64,000 nucleotides of DNA from Prorocentrum cordatum (lineage: Eukaryota > Sar > Dinophyceae > Prorocentrales > Prorocentraceae). Position numbers and translations under genes: made by a program. How positions within the stretch are numbered: position 1 is the first letter of the stretch; each line of letters begins with the position of its first letter. The DNA is taken from positions 300,001 to 364,000 of the forward strand of contig CAUYUJ010008136.1 in assembly GCA_963575745.1 (NCBI GenBank). The letters run 5' to 3'. Of this stretch, positions 43,241-54,127 are shown one piece after another. The notes beneath the pieces are model-generated. The model was not told where the DNA came from and made no database searches. It was given only the letters and a program-made list of their open reading frames with translations.

Positions 43241-43985
43241 GCGATAATGCCCAGCAGGTTCCAGAGCCTCGGCAGGCCGCGTGAGTCCATGCCAAGTTGT
43301 CTAACTGGCCACGTTCTGTAGTGCGGTGTGCCCACAGCGGCACCCCCCGCGCGTTGCTGCACCCGTGGCTTTTGCTTCGGCTTGGCGCATGACTACCTGC
43401 GCGCGCAGCCACCTTGGCTCGCCAGCAGGCTTGCCATCTCGGCCTCCTCACGTTCACTTGCGCTCATTGGCCCCGCTGGCGGTGCTGGGGTGCTGGGGCA
43501 GCCCCGTGTGCTGCAGCGTCGCCGTCGGGCGCCTGGCCATTTTGGCCTGCCATCTTGGCCTCCTCTCGCGCCTTCTTGCGCTTGTAGGCCATGAGGGCGG
43601 TGCTGGGGTCGCCCCGTGTGCTGCTATGCCGCCGCCGGCGCCTTACTTTTTGCTGTAGGGACCAGCTGCCCTCGGCCTGGCGCCTGCTGCTGCATGCGCG
43701 TCAGACCCGCCCTTGGCTCGCCATCCAGGCCGTGCCTCGCGTCTTCTCGCGCTAGTCGGCCTGGGTGGCGGTGCTGGGGTCGCTCCGTGTGCTGCTGTGC
43801 CGTTGCTGGCGCTTCACTTTGGGCTGTTGGTCCAACTGCCCACTGTACAAACGCCTGACGATGCAAGCATGTCAGACCCGCCCTTTCACCCAGAAGAGGT
43901 GCGCGCTACATACTGGCAATGAGGCAGCCACAAGGACGCTCTTCCCTGAGTGGTTGAGCCGTGGTGATGTGGTGCACGAGACCGC
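43241..43985 (+). other. 3' region of copy B unit
   Basis: Non-coding, homologous to 37993-38732. It includes repeat units with TGGGGTCGCCCCGTGTGCTG at about 43430-43880 and the conserved last 100 bp before the TAG run. Confidence 0.65.
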
Positions 43986-43986
43986 C

Positions 43987-44024
<38 letters not shown>

Positions 44025-44041
44025 CAGTAGTAGTAGTAGTC

Positions 44042-44112
<71 letters not shown>

Positions 44113-44134
44113 CGTAGTAGTAGTAGTAGTAGTC

Positions 44135-44173
<39 letters not shown>

Positions 44174-44255
44174 TAGTAGTAGTAGTAGTAGTAGTAGTAG
44201 TAGGAGGAGGAGGAGGAGGAGGAGGAGGAGGAGGAGGAGGAGGAGGAGGAGGAGG
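43986..44255. repeat. (TAG)n then (GGA)n
   Basis: About 218 bp of TAG repeat followed directly by about 50 bp of GGA. Confidence 0.95.
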
Positions 44256-45470
44256 ACTGGCTGGAGGAGGGAGCTGCGGAATCAGAGGCAGCGGGAGGCC
44301 CGCGGCAGCCGCCGCCGCCGCCGTCGTCCCTGCGCCAGGCCGGCGCACGCGGGGGCCCCGCGCGCGGCCCGGGTCGCCGCGCGGTCGGAGGGCGCGATCT
44401 CTGCGAGGAGAGGTTGGTGGCGCGTACAGATGTCCAGCGGGATGGTTTTTGAATCCCAGCGTTTTTCCTCGATTTCGGCTTCTGGGGCTTGTTATCGGGC
44501 CCCAGGGCCATAAACAACGGGTCTGAGGCGACAACGGATCGGGGATGCGGATCCGAGCTATCAGAGACGGATTTGGGTCGGGATTTGAGGGGGCGCGCGC
44601 GTTGGGGAAATCACGTCGTCGGAGGTCTGGGAAGGAGGCGCCGCGAGGGGGGTAGCCTTTTGAGAAGGCCCAAGGACTTCTGAGAGGGCAGGTGGCTTCT
44701 TTCAAACCCTGCTGGCCCCTGGAAGGCTCTCTTTCAGAAGCATGCGGCCGCTTCTGAGGACCCCCCCGCCTTCTAAGACACCCCCCCACCTTCTCACAAT
44801 GCCTCCCCTTCGCGCTACCCCTTCGTGCGCGCCGCCAGTCCTGAGGGAGACGAGGATCGACGATCGAGGATCTTAGGCCTCCCGTGGGCTGTCCTTTTCG
44901 GTCCCCGTGCCTCTCCTCCATCTGCCACTCGGGGGCTCGTTTTCGGCCCCCTGGGGCCATCCAAAAAGAACCTGGGACGGAAAACCAGCCTTCAGCAAGA
45001 AGGACCTGCGGGCGGGGTCAGGGCAATCTAAATAGTTTCAGGGCGTCTGGGAACGCTCTCAGAGGGTTCCAGAGCGCTCTGGAACTGCCGTGGCGCCCAA
45101 TACAATCTCCAGAGTCGCCGGATCTCGGAGGTCCCCGATCCGTCTTGGTCCGATTTTTTCCCTGTCCTGGTTTCGTCTTAGACCTCTCGGTCGAGGTTGT
45201 TGGATGTTTTGGACCTTTGCGCGGTGTGCCGCGTCAGCTGCCTGCGCAAGCCACGCGTCAGGTTGCTGAGTCCCTGACGTGAGGGGGCGGCGTTTTATCC
45301 AGAGTTTGGCTTTTCGGGTCGGACGAAACGGGTGGATCCGGACAGGGGGGGTGCGAAATCTGCTGCATGCAGCTGGTTTACGCCCCGCCGTGAGGCCCTT
45401 TCCTCCATACATGGGCTTCCTCCGGTACTGCGAGGCGCCTGGACACCAGCTACGTGAGATGATCTGCTAA
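44256..45470. other. No gene recognised
   Basis: GC-rich, no coherent frame. It contains two related sentences, GGCTTCTGGGGCTTGTTATC-GGGCCCCAGGGCCATAAACA (about 44478) and a similar GGGGGCTCGTTTTCGGCCCC-CTGGGGCCATCCAAAAAG (about 44932), and G/C homopolymers. Confidence 0.45.
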
Positions 45471-45477
45471 AACCTCC

Positions 45478-45990
45478 TCTACTACCCCCGTTTCGTCCGC
45501 CCCGATCCTCCTCTTCGCGACACTGACACCAAGGAAGCGACCAGCGCCGACGCAGCAGACTCCCCCATCCACCACGACAGAGCCGACGACAGAGAAGAAG
45601 ACGACGGGTTGGAACCATGGGAAGAATTCATACGACGATCGACGCACGCAGCCCTTGAGCATGCTCGGCGCGCAGGCGTAGAGGACTGGCCTACGGTATA
45701 CCTCACACGGAAGTGTCGGCCGGCATCGCGCGTCGCAACCCACGACTACGACAGATGGACGCGGCTCTCACTACAATGGACCCCGAACGCCCACGACCCA
45801 CGCCAAACCCTACGACGCCACGGAGGACAACGAAAAGGATGGGATGCCGAAATCACACAATTCGTACGCACAGTCACTACACACTACACACGAGGGAGAC
45901 GACGACCACAAAAGGTGGATACACATTGCGACGGACAAGAAAGCATGGTCGGCGTTGGAGCCGAAATTTTTGGCTTATGTCAATTGTGGG
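45478..45990 (+). pseudogene. LINE 3'-terminal coding relic
   Basis: One frame gives DDGLEPWEEFIRRSTHAALE, then HARRAGVEDW and YDRWTRLSLQWTP; a second frame from about 45909 gives KRWIHIATDKKAWSALEPKF. Together they match the usual region after the RT in dinoflagellate LINEs (EPWxEWxxR, DRWTxxLLxWxP, a basic GRPxxRW block, then W...A.DR..W..LE..F). No RT or finger remains. It is separated from the RT relic of 22.7-24.5 kb by 21 kb, so it is another copy, truncated on its left. It lies right before copy 3 of the composite repeat. Confidence 0.55.
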
Positions 45991-46147
45991 GATTGAGTGC
46001 GAAATTCCCACTTCACGGTCTGAGTCCTTCCTCCCGCCTTCCCCCTCGACTAAGGTTCTTTCTCGGCGCTCCGGCGCCACCGCCGGGCTCTCGTAGGGCC
46101 GTCCCCGCCAGGACGACTGACCGGCTCCTCGCCTCGCCTCGCCTCCT

Positions 46148-46832
46148 CCAGTGTAAACCCACGACGCATTAACGATGTTGCAATAAGCCTTCCTTCCAAG
46201 TTCCCTCTTCATAGGTCTCTACAAGGGTTTATTTTCACCGAGGGAAGTGCCCCGTTGGAGGGCATACGTGTGAAAATCCTGAACAGTGCCAGAACACCAT
46301 TCCTGGGACTTCAACGCCGCGAATCAACAGTGTTGTTGCGTACTGACTATCCAGAGTCGTGCCAGAGCACCATTCCTGGGACTTCAACACCGCAAATCAA
46401 CGTGACTGTTGCGCCCTGACAGTCCTACATCGTGCCAGAACACCAATTATGGGAAGTCAGCCATGAGAATATTTGAAACTTTTGTGAACTCGGAAGGCGG
46501 CTGTGCGTAGGGCTAAGGCGAAAGCCACGTAATGACAAGGTACCGCCCTCCATCCGTGAACCTGTTGCAAACTTCGAAAGCGATTTTGCGCGGCCCTGAG
46601 GCGAGATCCACATATTGAAAACCACACGCTCTCCATCCGTGAAGCTGCTGCAAACATTTAAGACGAATGTGCGCGGCGCTAAGGCGAGAACCACATTGTG
46701 AAAATGGCCCGCCCTCCATCCGTGAAGCTGTTGCGACTCTTAAGCTTAAGGACCATAGATGGTGAGGAAACCTCAGGCCAAACGCCCGGCCCGCCCTACC
46801 AACACGTTTTGGGGTGCGACAGGGAGGATATT
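46148..46832. repeat. Composite dispersed repeat, copy 3
   Basis: Head AGTGTAAACCCACGACGCAT with GATGTTGCAATA and GGGAAGTGCCCCGTTGGAGG. The middle repeats CATTCCTGGGACTTCAACxC and GTGCGCGGCGCTAAGGCGAG. The tail is CAGGCCAAACGCCCGGCCCG, CCTACCAACACGTTTTGGGG and GGGAGGATATTCTTATGAG. Same polarity as copies 1 and 2, 32 kb away. Confidence 0.8.
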
Positions 46833-47908
46833 CTTATGAGGAGCAGGGATGGAGGATAGAGGATAGACGTTCAAGGAGGAGGGGGTGGAGGAGGGGGAGG
46901 GGGATGGGGCAAGCTAGGTGCGCCCGCGTCATATCTGACATCCTACCCCTCCCTCCCATCCCTTACCATGGCGCAGATCCCCTCTGTACTCGCACAGTCT
47001 GATGTCTGAGAGGAGCTTTCTTTGTGGTGTGACTTTCAGCTTTCATGATCCCGAAAGGGTACGCGATGCATTGTAGAGCACGGCATGGCATGGCGTAGAA
47101 GAGCACCGCGAAGCGTAGTATCAACTTAGCATTGCATGGCATGCTGTGGCATGGCACGGGAAATGACGCCAGCGCTGCAGCGGGAGCACGAGTCGAAACG
47201 AGCGGAAGCGCGGAAATGAGGCCAGCGCTGCAGCGGGAGCACGATTCGGAACGAGCGGAAGCACGCCAGAATCGGCCCAGGAGGCTTCCCGGGCGCCAGA
47301 AGCAGAAATTCAGCATTTTCAAAAAAATGTGTATTGGAATGGCCTTTTTTCGGCGCCGCCTCGGAACTCGATTTTCCGGCGCCGGCCGGAACCGGCTCCG
47401 GACCCGGCCCGGGCGCCGGCCTGGGCGCCGGCTCGGGCGTCTGGCCCGGGCGCTGGCTCGGACGCCAGCCCGGGCGTCGGAATCGGCCCGGGAGGCCCCC
47501 CCCGGAAGCAGAAATTGAGCATTTTCAAAAGAAAAATGTGTATTAGAATGGGGCGGGGGAGGGGGAGAGGGACGAGAGGAAGCAGGAGGATTGAGGCGAT
47601 GGTCCGCTCCAATTTTTGACGGCTTCGGGGCTGAGAATGGGGCGTGCTTGCGGCGCGACCTGTTCCGCAGTCTCCCGGAGGCCTGGCCCCCCTGGACGTC
47701 TCTGGCGGCCACATGGCAGAGGCCCCCCTGGGCGGATGTGTCTCCATGTCAACAAAAAAACCGCAAGCGTTTAAAACACTCGCTGCTCCTCCTCCTCCTC
47801 CCCATTTCTCTCCTCCCCTCTCCTCCTCCATCCCTCCACCCTCCTCCAGGCCCGAGCCGTGGCGGTAGCCCTGCTGCCCCCTTCCGCACACGCGCCACAC
47901 ATTCTGGC
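46833..47908. other. No gene; local repeats
   Basis: GAAGCAGAAATTCAGCATTT with AATGTGTATTGGAATGG at about 47298-47342 recurs at about 47505-47550. Between them is a GC-rich array of CCGGGCGCCGGC-like units of about 24 bp. GCATGGCATGG runs occur near 47083-47155, and GCGCTGCAGCGGGAGCACGA is repeated near 47172 and 47226. Confidence 0.6.
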
Positions 47909-48154
47909 ATGGGTCCAGCGCGTCGCGAGCTGCGTAGCGACCGCGACATGCAGGCGTGGAGAGGGTACGGGCCGCCTCCGCCGCAGCCACTGTGGCAGCC
48001 CCCGGCGCTGCCCTCGCTGCCGCCCCCGCGCCATCCGCCACCGCCTCCCCCGCCCAGGCGGCAAGCAGTGGCCCTTCCTGCAGCTGCACCTGTCCCGCGT
48101 TCTAAGTGTGCTCCGTGCCCTGGCATCCTGGTGCTGCCCCCGCTCCCGCTCTGA
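47909..48154 (+). CDS. Small Pro-rich ORF, doubtful
   Basis: 82 codons from ATG 47909: RDMQAWRGYGPPPPQPLWQP followed by poly-Pro and a short KCAPCPG near the end. The start of dinoflagellate retroelement first ORFs can look like this, but nothing firmer supports it. Confidence 0.2.
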   Translation: MGPARRELRSDRDMQAWRGYGPPPPQPLWQPPALPSLPPPRHPPPPPPPRRQAVALPAAAPVPRSKCAPCPGILVLPPLPL

Positions 48155-49326
48155 GCACGTGCAGCTCCCAGCTTCGCTTTCGGCAAAGCCCAGCGGGGCA
48201 GTGGATATCCAAGGTGCAGGTCCAGCGGGAGAGCAGCAGGCGTCCCTGCTAGTACTGCCGCCGCCAGGGAACTTTGTTGTGGCCCCCACTTCTCCAACAA
48301 CGAGAGTTGCTCACGAACTTGATGGACAGTGTCATCTCAACAAATGGAGAAGCCGGTCCTTGCTTGGATTGTTTTGTTCGGTCGACGTTCCAAGGCGTAT
48401 CCTGGTGTTTTCCTCAAGCCTGATAATTAGCAAGTTCAGTTCATTCCTGTCATGCGTTGCTTCCAGCCTGTTCCGTCTGTACAGGTCTCTTCATCCGCTG
48501 CGTGCGCTTTTCTGAGGCTGGGTCTTGGATTGCTGTAGGTCTATCCAGGTCCACTGCTTGGATTTCCCTCTTCGGCCTCCCCTGCCTCTGCATCCGCATT
48601 GTACTTGTATCCTACGCTCACTTCTTGACTTGTTTCCCAGGTCTATGCTGTCAGGAATGTGCTTCCAATCAAACCGTGCTTGTTCGAGTCTTACGCTAAT
48701 GGGCTCTTGCTGCTCTATGACTGTTAGCATCTGTTGCTCGATACTAGTATGTGATGCATGCCCCCTGCGGCTTGCCCAAACCTGCATCCCAGTTAGTGTC
48801 TTCTGGCCTGCCTGTTCCTCCTTCTGTGTCTCCCCCCTTGCCCCCGTGAGCTTTGGCCACGTGCCGCCCAGGCTCGTGGCTTTCTCAGCCCATAATTGCT
48901 TGTGGCCTTTCTCTTGCTCTGGCGTTGCGCCAATCTGGTGCGCGTTCCCACCCCGTGTGGCTTAGAGTCGGTTGCTCATCTCTGCATTGCAGGATGTTAT
49001 GCCCAGCTGCTGCTCGTTCAGTGGCAGCATACGAGCTGGCCGCGGGTCTCCGCTCTGTTGGATGCAGACCCTCGAGCCTGACTGCAGTGGATGTGCCCCC
49101 ACCTGCCTCCCCCGCCGCCTCCTCCCTGCTTCTCGCTCTGCTCCAGGCCGGGTTGGCGCACGCCCATTCGGGCTTTCAATCCAGCGTTTTTTGTTCGCCC
49201 TCTATCCTTTAGATTGAAGCGTGCATCGCCTAATCGCGGCAGCTGCGGCCGTTCGACATTGGTGCGTCGGCGCACAGAGGTCTGTTCACTTGCCTGGATC
49301 AGGGGCGCTCGTCCGCAGGTGTTTTT
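48155..49326. other. No gene recognised; weak minus-strand frame
   Basis: Moderate GC, pyrimidine-rich on the plus strand. A minus-strand frame at 48491-48787 has an even, amphipathic composition (SIEQQMLTVIEQQEPISVRL, then EQARFDWKHI) and could be a coiled-coil fragment of a retroelement first ORF. It is short and unsupported. Confidence 0.3.
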
Positions 49327-50237
49327 CCCTACCTAGGCTCTGCCTAGAAGGGTTCTTACTCTCTTAGCTTAAAGGGGCTGGGCAATGTAAATCGCCCCGG
49401 GCGGTTCCCCCAGTCCCCGCCCCGCGGTTCCCCCAGTTGCGCCCCCTGGGTTCACCCAGCTTAGCTTAGCTTCAGCTTAGCTTTAGCTTAGCTTGAGCTT
49501 AGCTTTAGCTTAGTTTTAGCTTAACTTTAGCTTAGCTTTAGCTTAGCTTTAGCTTAGCTTCAGCTTAGCTTTAACTTAGCTTTAGCTTAGCTTCAGCTTA
49601 GCTTCAGCTTAGCTGTAGCTTAGCTTTGCTTAGCTCTAGCTTAGCTTCAGCTTAGCTTCAGCTTAGCTCTAGCTGAGCTTTAGCTTAGCTCTAGCTTAGC
49701 TTCAGCTTAGCTATAGCTTAGCTCTAGCTTAGCTCTAGCTTAGCGTTATATTAGCTTCAGCTTAGCTCTAGCTTAGCTTTAGCTTAGCTCTAGCTTAGCT
49801 TCAGCTTAGCTTTAGCTTAGCTTTAGCTTAGCTTTAGCTTAGCTCCAGCTTAGCTTCAGCTTAGCTTTAGCTTAGCACTAGCTTAGCGTCAGCTTAGCTT
49901 CAGCTTAGCTTTAGCTTAGCTCTAGCTTAGCTCTAGCTTAGCTTCAGCTTAGCTTTAGCTTGGTTTCAGCTTAGCTTCAGCTTAGCTTTAGCGTAGCTTC
50001 AGCTTAGCTTTAGCTTAGCTCTAGCTTAGCGTTAGCTTAGTGTTAGCTTAGCTTTAGCTTAACTGTAGCTTAGCTTTAGCTTAGCTTTAGCTTAGCCTTA
50101 GCTTAGCTTTAGCTTAGCTTTAGCTTATCTTTAGCTGAGCTTTAGCTTAGCTTTATCTTAGCTTTTTCTTAGCTTTAGCTTAGCTTTACTGTTACTACTA
50201 ATGCTGCTTTCCTAGGGGCTCCAACTCCTAGGTAGGG
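49327..50237. repeat. TIR element with AGCTT satellite, copy 2
   Basis: Ends are a perfect inverted pair: CCCTACCTAGG (49327-49337) and CCTAGGTAGGG (50227-50237). Next to the left end CTAGGC-TCT-GCCTAG can form a hairpin. The inside is about 700 bp of AGCTTAGCTTTAGCTTAGCT-type sequence, purer than copy 1. Sequence just outside the right end (TCGCACTGGGRTAAT) is shared with copy 1. Confidence 0.8.
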
Positions 50238-50290
50238 TCGCACTGGGATAATACTAACTACAACTGGCAGGTGGTCGACTCTTACCGATA

Positions 50291-50450
50291 TTGATTCCGA
50301 TGCCCCCCCTCCTTCTCCTCCCCCTCCCTTTCCCCTCCCCCTCCTCCTCCTCCTCCTCCCTTCCTCCTCCTCCTCCTCCTCCTCCTCCTCCTCTTCCTAC
50401 TCCTGCCCTTCGCCTTCCCCTCCTTCTCTCTCCTCTTCCTCCTCCTCTTA
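50291..50450. repeat. (CCT)n pyrimidine tract
   Basis: CCT/CTC repeats with TTCC interruptions. Confidence 0.9.
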
Positions 50451-51060
50451 CCCCACTCGAAGTCGAGCCCCGGACATGTCCTGGGGTGCGTCTTGACTAC
50501 AAAATCGAGCATCATCGAGCTGTGGCGACGAGAAACTTCCCCGAGGCCCCCGAAAACGGAGCACCCGGCTCGAAGCTCAAGCTTTGCCCTCCTCCTCGAA
50601 TTTCCAGGTTTCGGTTCCCCCTCGTCGGCGAGGGCTAGCTGCCCCTCCGCCGCCCCCCGTCCAACGAGAAGTTTCTCGGAAGTTCCAAGCGGGCGGAAAG
50701 ACGCCCCCCCAAACCCAACCTTCGAAACTCGAACCCCGCGCTCCTCCTCGAACATCAAGACCCACGTTTCCCTTTGTCTCTTCTGCCCTTCTGTTCCACT
50801 CTGCTCTTCTTCTGGCGCCCCGTGGCGCGCCAAGGCAGTCATTATTTGTCAGTGGAGTTGCCCTGGTCTGGCACGTTGTGGCGTTTGTTTTTGGCGGTTC
50901 AGATATGGATGGGCGCCCCCCCTCGCTGGCGAGGGCTGGTCGCCCCCGCCGCCCCCACCGCCCAAGAGGCGCTTGGGACGCCGCGGAGCGGAGCCTTGTC
51001 GACCGCTGCGGCCAGGGCCGCCCCCCGCCCGCCTCTCCCTGCGAGGAGGAGGGGGCGAGG
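50451..51060. other. No gene recognised
   Basis: Ordinary-complexity GC-rich segment. CGGCGAGGGCTAGCTGCCCC (about 50626) has a relative CTGGCGAGGGCTGGTCGCCC (about 50927), about 300 bp apart. Frames on both strands are Pro/Ser/Arg-rich and unconvincing. Confidence 0.4.
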
Positions 51061-51234
51061 GAAAGATTGAGGATGGGGGGGGGGGAGAGGGGAGGAGAGA
51101 CAGGCGGCGGAGGAGGAGGAGCCGGAGGAGGAGGAGGAAGAGGAGGAGGAATAGGAGGAGGAGGAGGAGGAGGAGGAGGAGGAGGAGGAGGAGGAGGAGG
51201 AGGAGGAGGAGGAGGAGGAGGAGGAGGAAGCAGA
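51061..51234. repeat. (GGA)n microsatellite
   Basis: GGA repeat with GGGG and GCGG interruptions. Confidence 0.95.
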
Positions 51235-51273
51235 GGGACCTGGAGGGTGATCGGGGAGGAGGAGGAGGAGGTG

Positions 51274-51275
51274 GA

Positions 51276-51328
<53 letters not shown>

Positions 51329-51338
51329 CAGATGCTGC

Positions 51339-51376
<38 letters not shown>

Positions 51377-51377
51377 C

Positions 51378-51431
<54 letters not shown>

Positions 51432-51680
51432 GGTTGATGCTGATGATGATGCTGATGATGATGCTGATGCTGATAATGTTGCTGATGATACGTTGATGCT
51501 GATTCTGATGATGACGGCGATGCTAATGATGCTGATGATGCTGCTGATGATGATGCTGCTGATGATGCTGATTCTGATAATGTGGATAATGATGATGCTG
51601 ATGATGGTGATGCTGATTTTTATGATGCCGATAATGCTGATGCTGACGATGCTGATGCTGATGCTGTTGCTGCTGATGCT

Positions 51681-51711
<31 letters not shown>

Positions 51712-51893
51712 ACGCCGATTCTGATGATGATGCAGCTGATGATGATGATGCTGCTGCTAATGCTGATGATGATGATAATTCTACGGATGATGGTGATGAT
51801 GATGATGTTGATGATGATGATGCTGATGGTGATGCTGATGATGCTGCTGATGATGATGATGATGGTGATGATGGGTATTCTGCTGAAGATGAA

Positions 51894-51936
<43 letters not shown>

Positions 51937-51962
51937 CTGATGCTGATGCTGATGCTGATGAC

Positions 51963-51996
<34 letters not shown>

Positions 51997-52201
51997 ATGA
52001 TGATGATGATGATGATGATTATGATTATGATGATCATGAGAGGATGAGGATGAATATGTTGATGCTGCTGCTGCTGATGATGATGCTGCTGATGCTGCTG
52101 ATGATGAGGATGATGCTGATGATGATTATGATGATGCTGATGCTGATGCTGCTGATGCTGATGACAATGATGACGATGATAATCATGATGACGATGATGA
52201 C

Positions 52202-52265
<64 letters not shown>

Positions 52266-52340
52266 GTGCTGATGATGCTGTTACTGATGATGACGATGCT
52301 GATTATGGTGAGGATGATGATAATGTTGGCGATGATAATG
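51274..52340. repeat. (GAT/GCT)n microsatellite, over 1 kb
   Basis: About 1 kb of GAT repeat with frequent GCT (GATGCTGATGCT) and occasional AAT, GAC and GTT variants. Poly-Asp, poly-Met and poly-Ile frames arise from it. Confidence 0.95.
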
Positions 52341-52475
52341 ATGACGAGGAGGAGGCGGAGGAGCAGGAGGAGAGTAGGAAGAGGAGGATGAGGAGGAGGA
52401 GGAGCAGGATGAGGAGGATGAGGAGGAGGAGGCGGAGAAGGAGGAGGAGGAGGAGGAGGAGGAGGAGGAGGAGGT
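52341..52475. repeat. (GAG)n purine tract
   Basis: GAG/GGA repeat with GCGGAG and GATGAG variants, joining the GAT block directly. Confidence 0.9.
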
Positions 52476-53330
52476 GTTTGAACATAGCGTCACGTCTGGC
52501 TGAGAAGTGTGCGTTGCTTTGCAGTCAGGCGGATGTCGTTACCGACGCCGTTTGGATCAAGTGCACGCGGTTCGCTCTTCTTGTTCACGGCCCTGTGGTA
52601 AACAAACTCGATCAGTTCTAGTGCAACTCTTCGGGATTTTGCATGGTACCGGAGCGAGGTTGATGGCGGCGATGGCACCAGCAGCAGCAATTGTTCCTTC
52701 ACGCCCAGGGAGAATCTTCTTGAGTTAAATAACCCCAGGATCGCGATCAGTGGCTCAACTTGAATTCAGCGAGATTCAGTGAGCTACGCAAGGCGGCGTA
52801 CTCTGGAGGCAATTACAGTTACGTGAAGGTGGCTTTGAGAGCTAACCGTGAGGGAGTGAGAGAGTTCGTCGAGTGACAGACCCTAGCAGGGGTTAGAACC
52901 GTCACGAACTAGGAGAGCGGTCTCACCAAATGAACTCTTTGTTGCTGAGCGTCGTCAGCCGCAGCATGTATGCTGAGGAAACAGCCCAAAACAAGCAGTT
53001 GAACGTCGGTGATCAAGAACATCAGGCCAACGTACAACATAACACAATTAACCAAACCATTAAACGAGCGGAGTCGATTGCTGAACGTAGAAACTAACAG
53101 GAGGAGGACAGACGCCCGTTCGCTAACACAAAGCCACGCAATAACGCAAGGCGTTCGCAGGAGACAGGACCAAGTTTCGCAAGTGGAGCGGACAGCTGCT
53201 AAGCGCTCTGGCGCAAGTCACCCCTCAATATATTTTTCGGTCGCGGCCGCGAGCGAAGAGCGCGCGCGGCGAGCAGGGTGTCCGGGCCGACGGGCAAGTT
53301 TAATTAGCTACAAGACGCGCCGCTAGCCAG
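52476..53330. other. No gene recognised; lower-GC segment
   Basis: Base composition is visibly more even than in the flanks (for example AACATCAGGCCAACG, CACAATTAACCAAACC). There is no long frame. On the minus strand GGTTCTAACCC resembles a tRNA B box with one mismatch, but no cloverleaf could be drawn. Confidence 0.4.
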
Positions 53331-54069
53331 CCGGCCCACTCACAAAGCAGCCGCGGGGCTGTGGGGAAACTGACGGCAGGGGGCATCCTGGGAAGCTCGG
53401 GCACTTGCAGTGGACAAAATGTCGAGGAATTCGATGCTTGCCGTGAGGCATGACCCACACAGCGACATGACGTGTACCGGGGGCAAACGTGTCCGTCAAA
53501 CTGAGTGGGGGCAGGCGCGAAGCCCGATGAGCGAGTCGCCAGTGAGGCGCCAGGCTCCAACCGTCCCAACGACGTGTGCTGGCTAGGGGAGCTGAGGTGC
53601 CGAGGAACGTGGAACGACGCGACCTGCTGGGGGCGGGGGGATGAGCCCGGGGTGCTGCTGCTGCTGCGAAAGGCTGAACCACTCCGTGGCGAACACAGCA
53701 CCCACAAGTCCACCAGACAGTGCAAGAGGTAGGCCCGGACGACCGCGAGCCGGCCCCGTGGGCAACGGCACAGCGCCAGGCCAGGTGGGCTAGAGGAGAA
53801 GGCCAGGCAGGCGTGGTGAGCATCGCCAGCGAGGCAGGGGGATCCAGAGGGGTGCTGCACTGGTGGTGAGGCAGCTGCCGCCTGAAGTACGCCAGAGGCC
53901 ACCGAGGGACGGCCTTATCCTCCAAGTGCACAAAGCTGGCTGTGCCTCCAGGGGCGGTGTGTGGCGTGTGTCCAAGCAGTTGGGAGAACCATTGCAATTG
54001 GGTGGGGCGACCTGGGGGAAGCTGCGCTGTAGCAGCCGCGAGAGCCGACGGCCACCATGGGCCGATCAA
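53323..54069 (-). CDS. Unassigned minus-strand ORF, doubtful
   Basis: 248 codons with uneven composition. HLEDKAVPRWPLAYFRRQLP and FVHCKCPSFPGCP look protein-like, but an overlapping frame (53300-53902) is equally open. It may be a decayed part of the element whose gag-like gene lies upstream on this strand. Confidence 0.2.
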   Translation of the reverse strand: MIGPWWPSALAAATAQLPPGRPTQLQWFSQLLGHTPHTAPGGTASFVHLEDKAVPRWPLAYFRRQLPHHQCSTPLDPPASLAMLTTPAWPSPLAHLAWRCAVAHGAGSRSSGPTSCTVWWTCGCCVRHGVVQPFAAAAAPRAHPPAPSRSRRSTFLGTSAPLASTRRWDGWSLAPHWRLAHRASRLPPLSLTDTFAPGTRHVAVWVMPHGKHRIPRHFVHCKCPSFPGCPLPSVSPQPRGCFVSGPAG

Positions 54070-54127
54070 GTCCGCCGCTTCCGCCCTTCCCCGCGGGGCT
54101 CGGGGTCGCCGTCAACCGCGCGCCACG

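Noticed and set aside
51274-52391. Long poly-Asp, poly-Met and poly-Ile frames
   Set aside because: Pure by-products of the GAT/GCT microsatellite.
52895-52960. Possible minus-strand tRNA or tRNA-derived SINE (GGTTCTAACCC)
   Set aside because: B box has a mismatch at a conserved position and no A box or stems can be placed.
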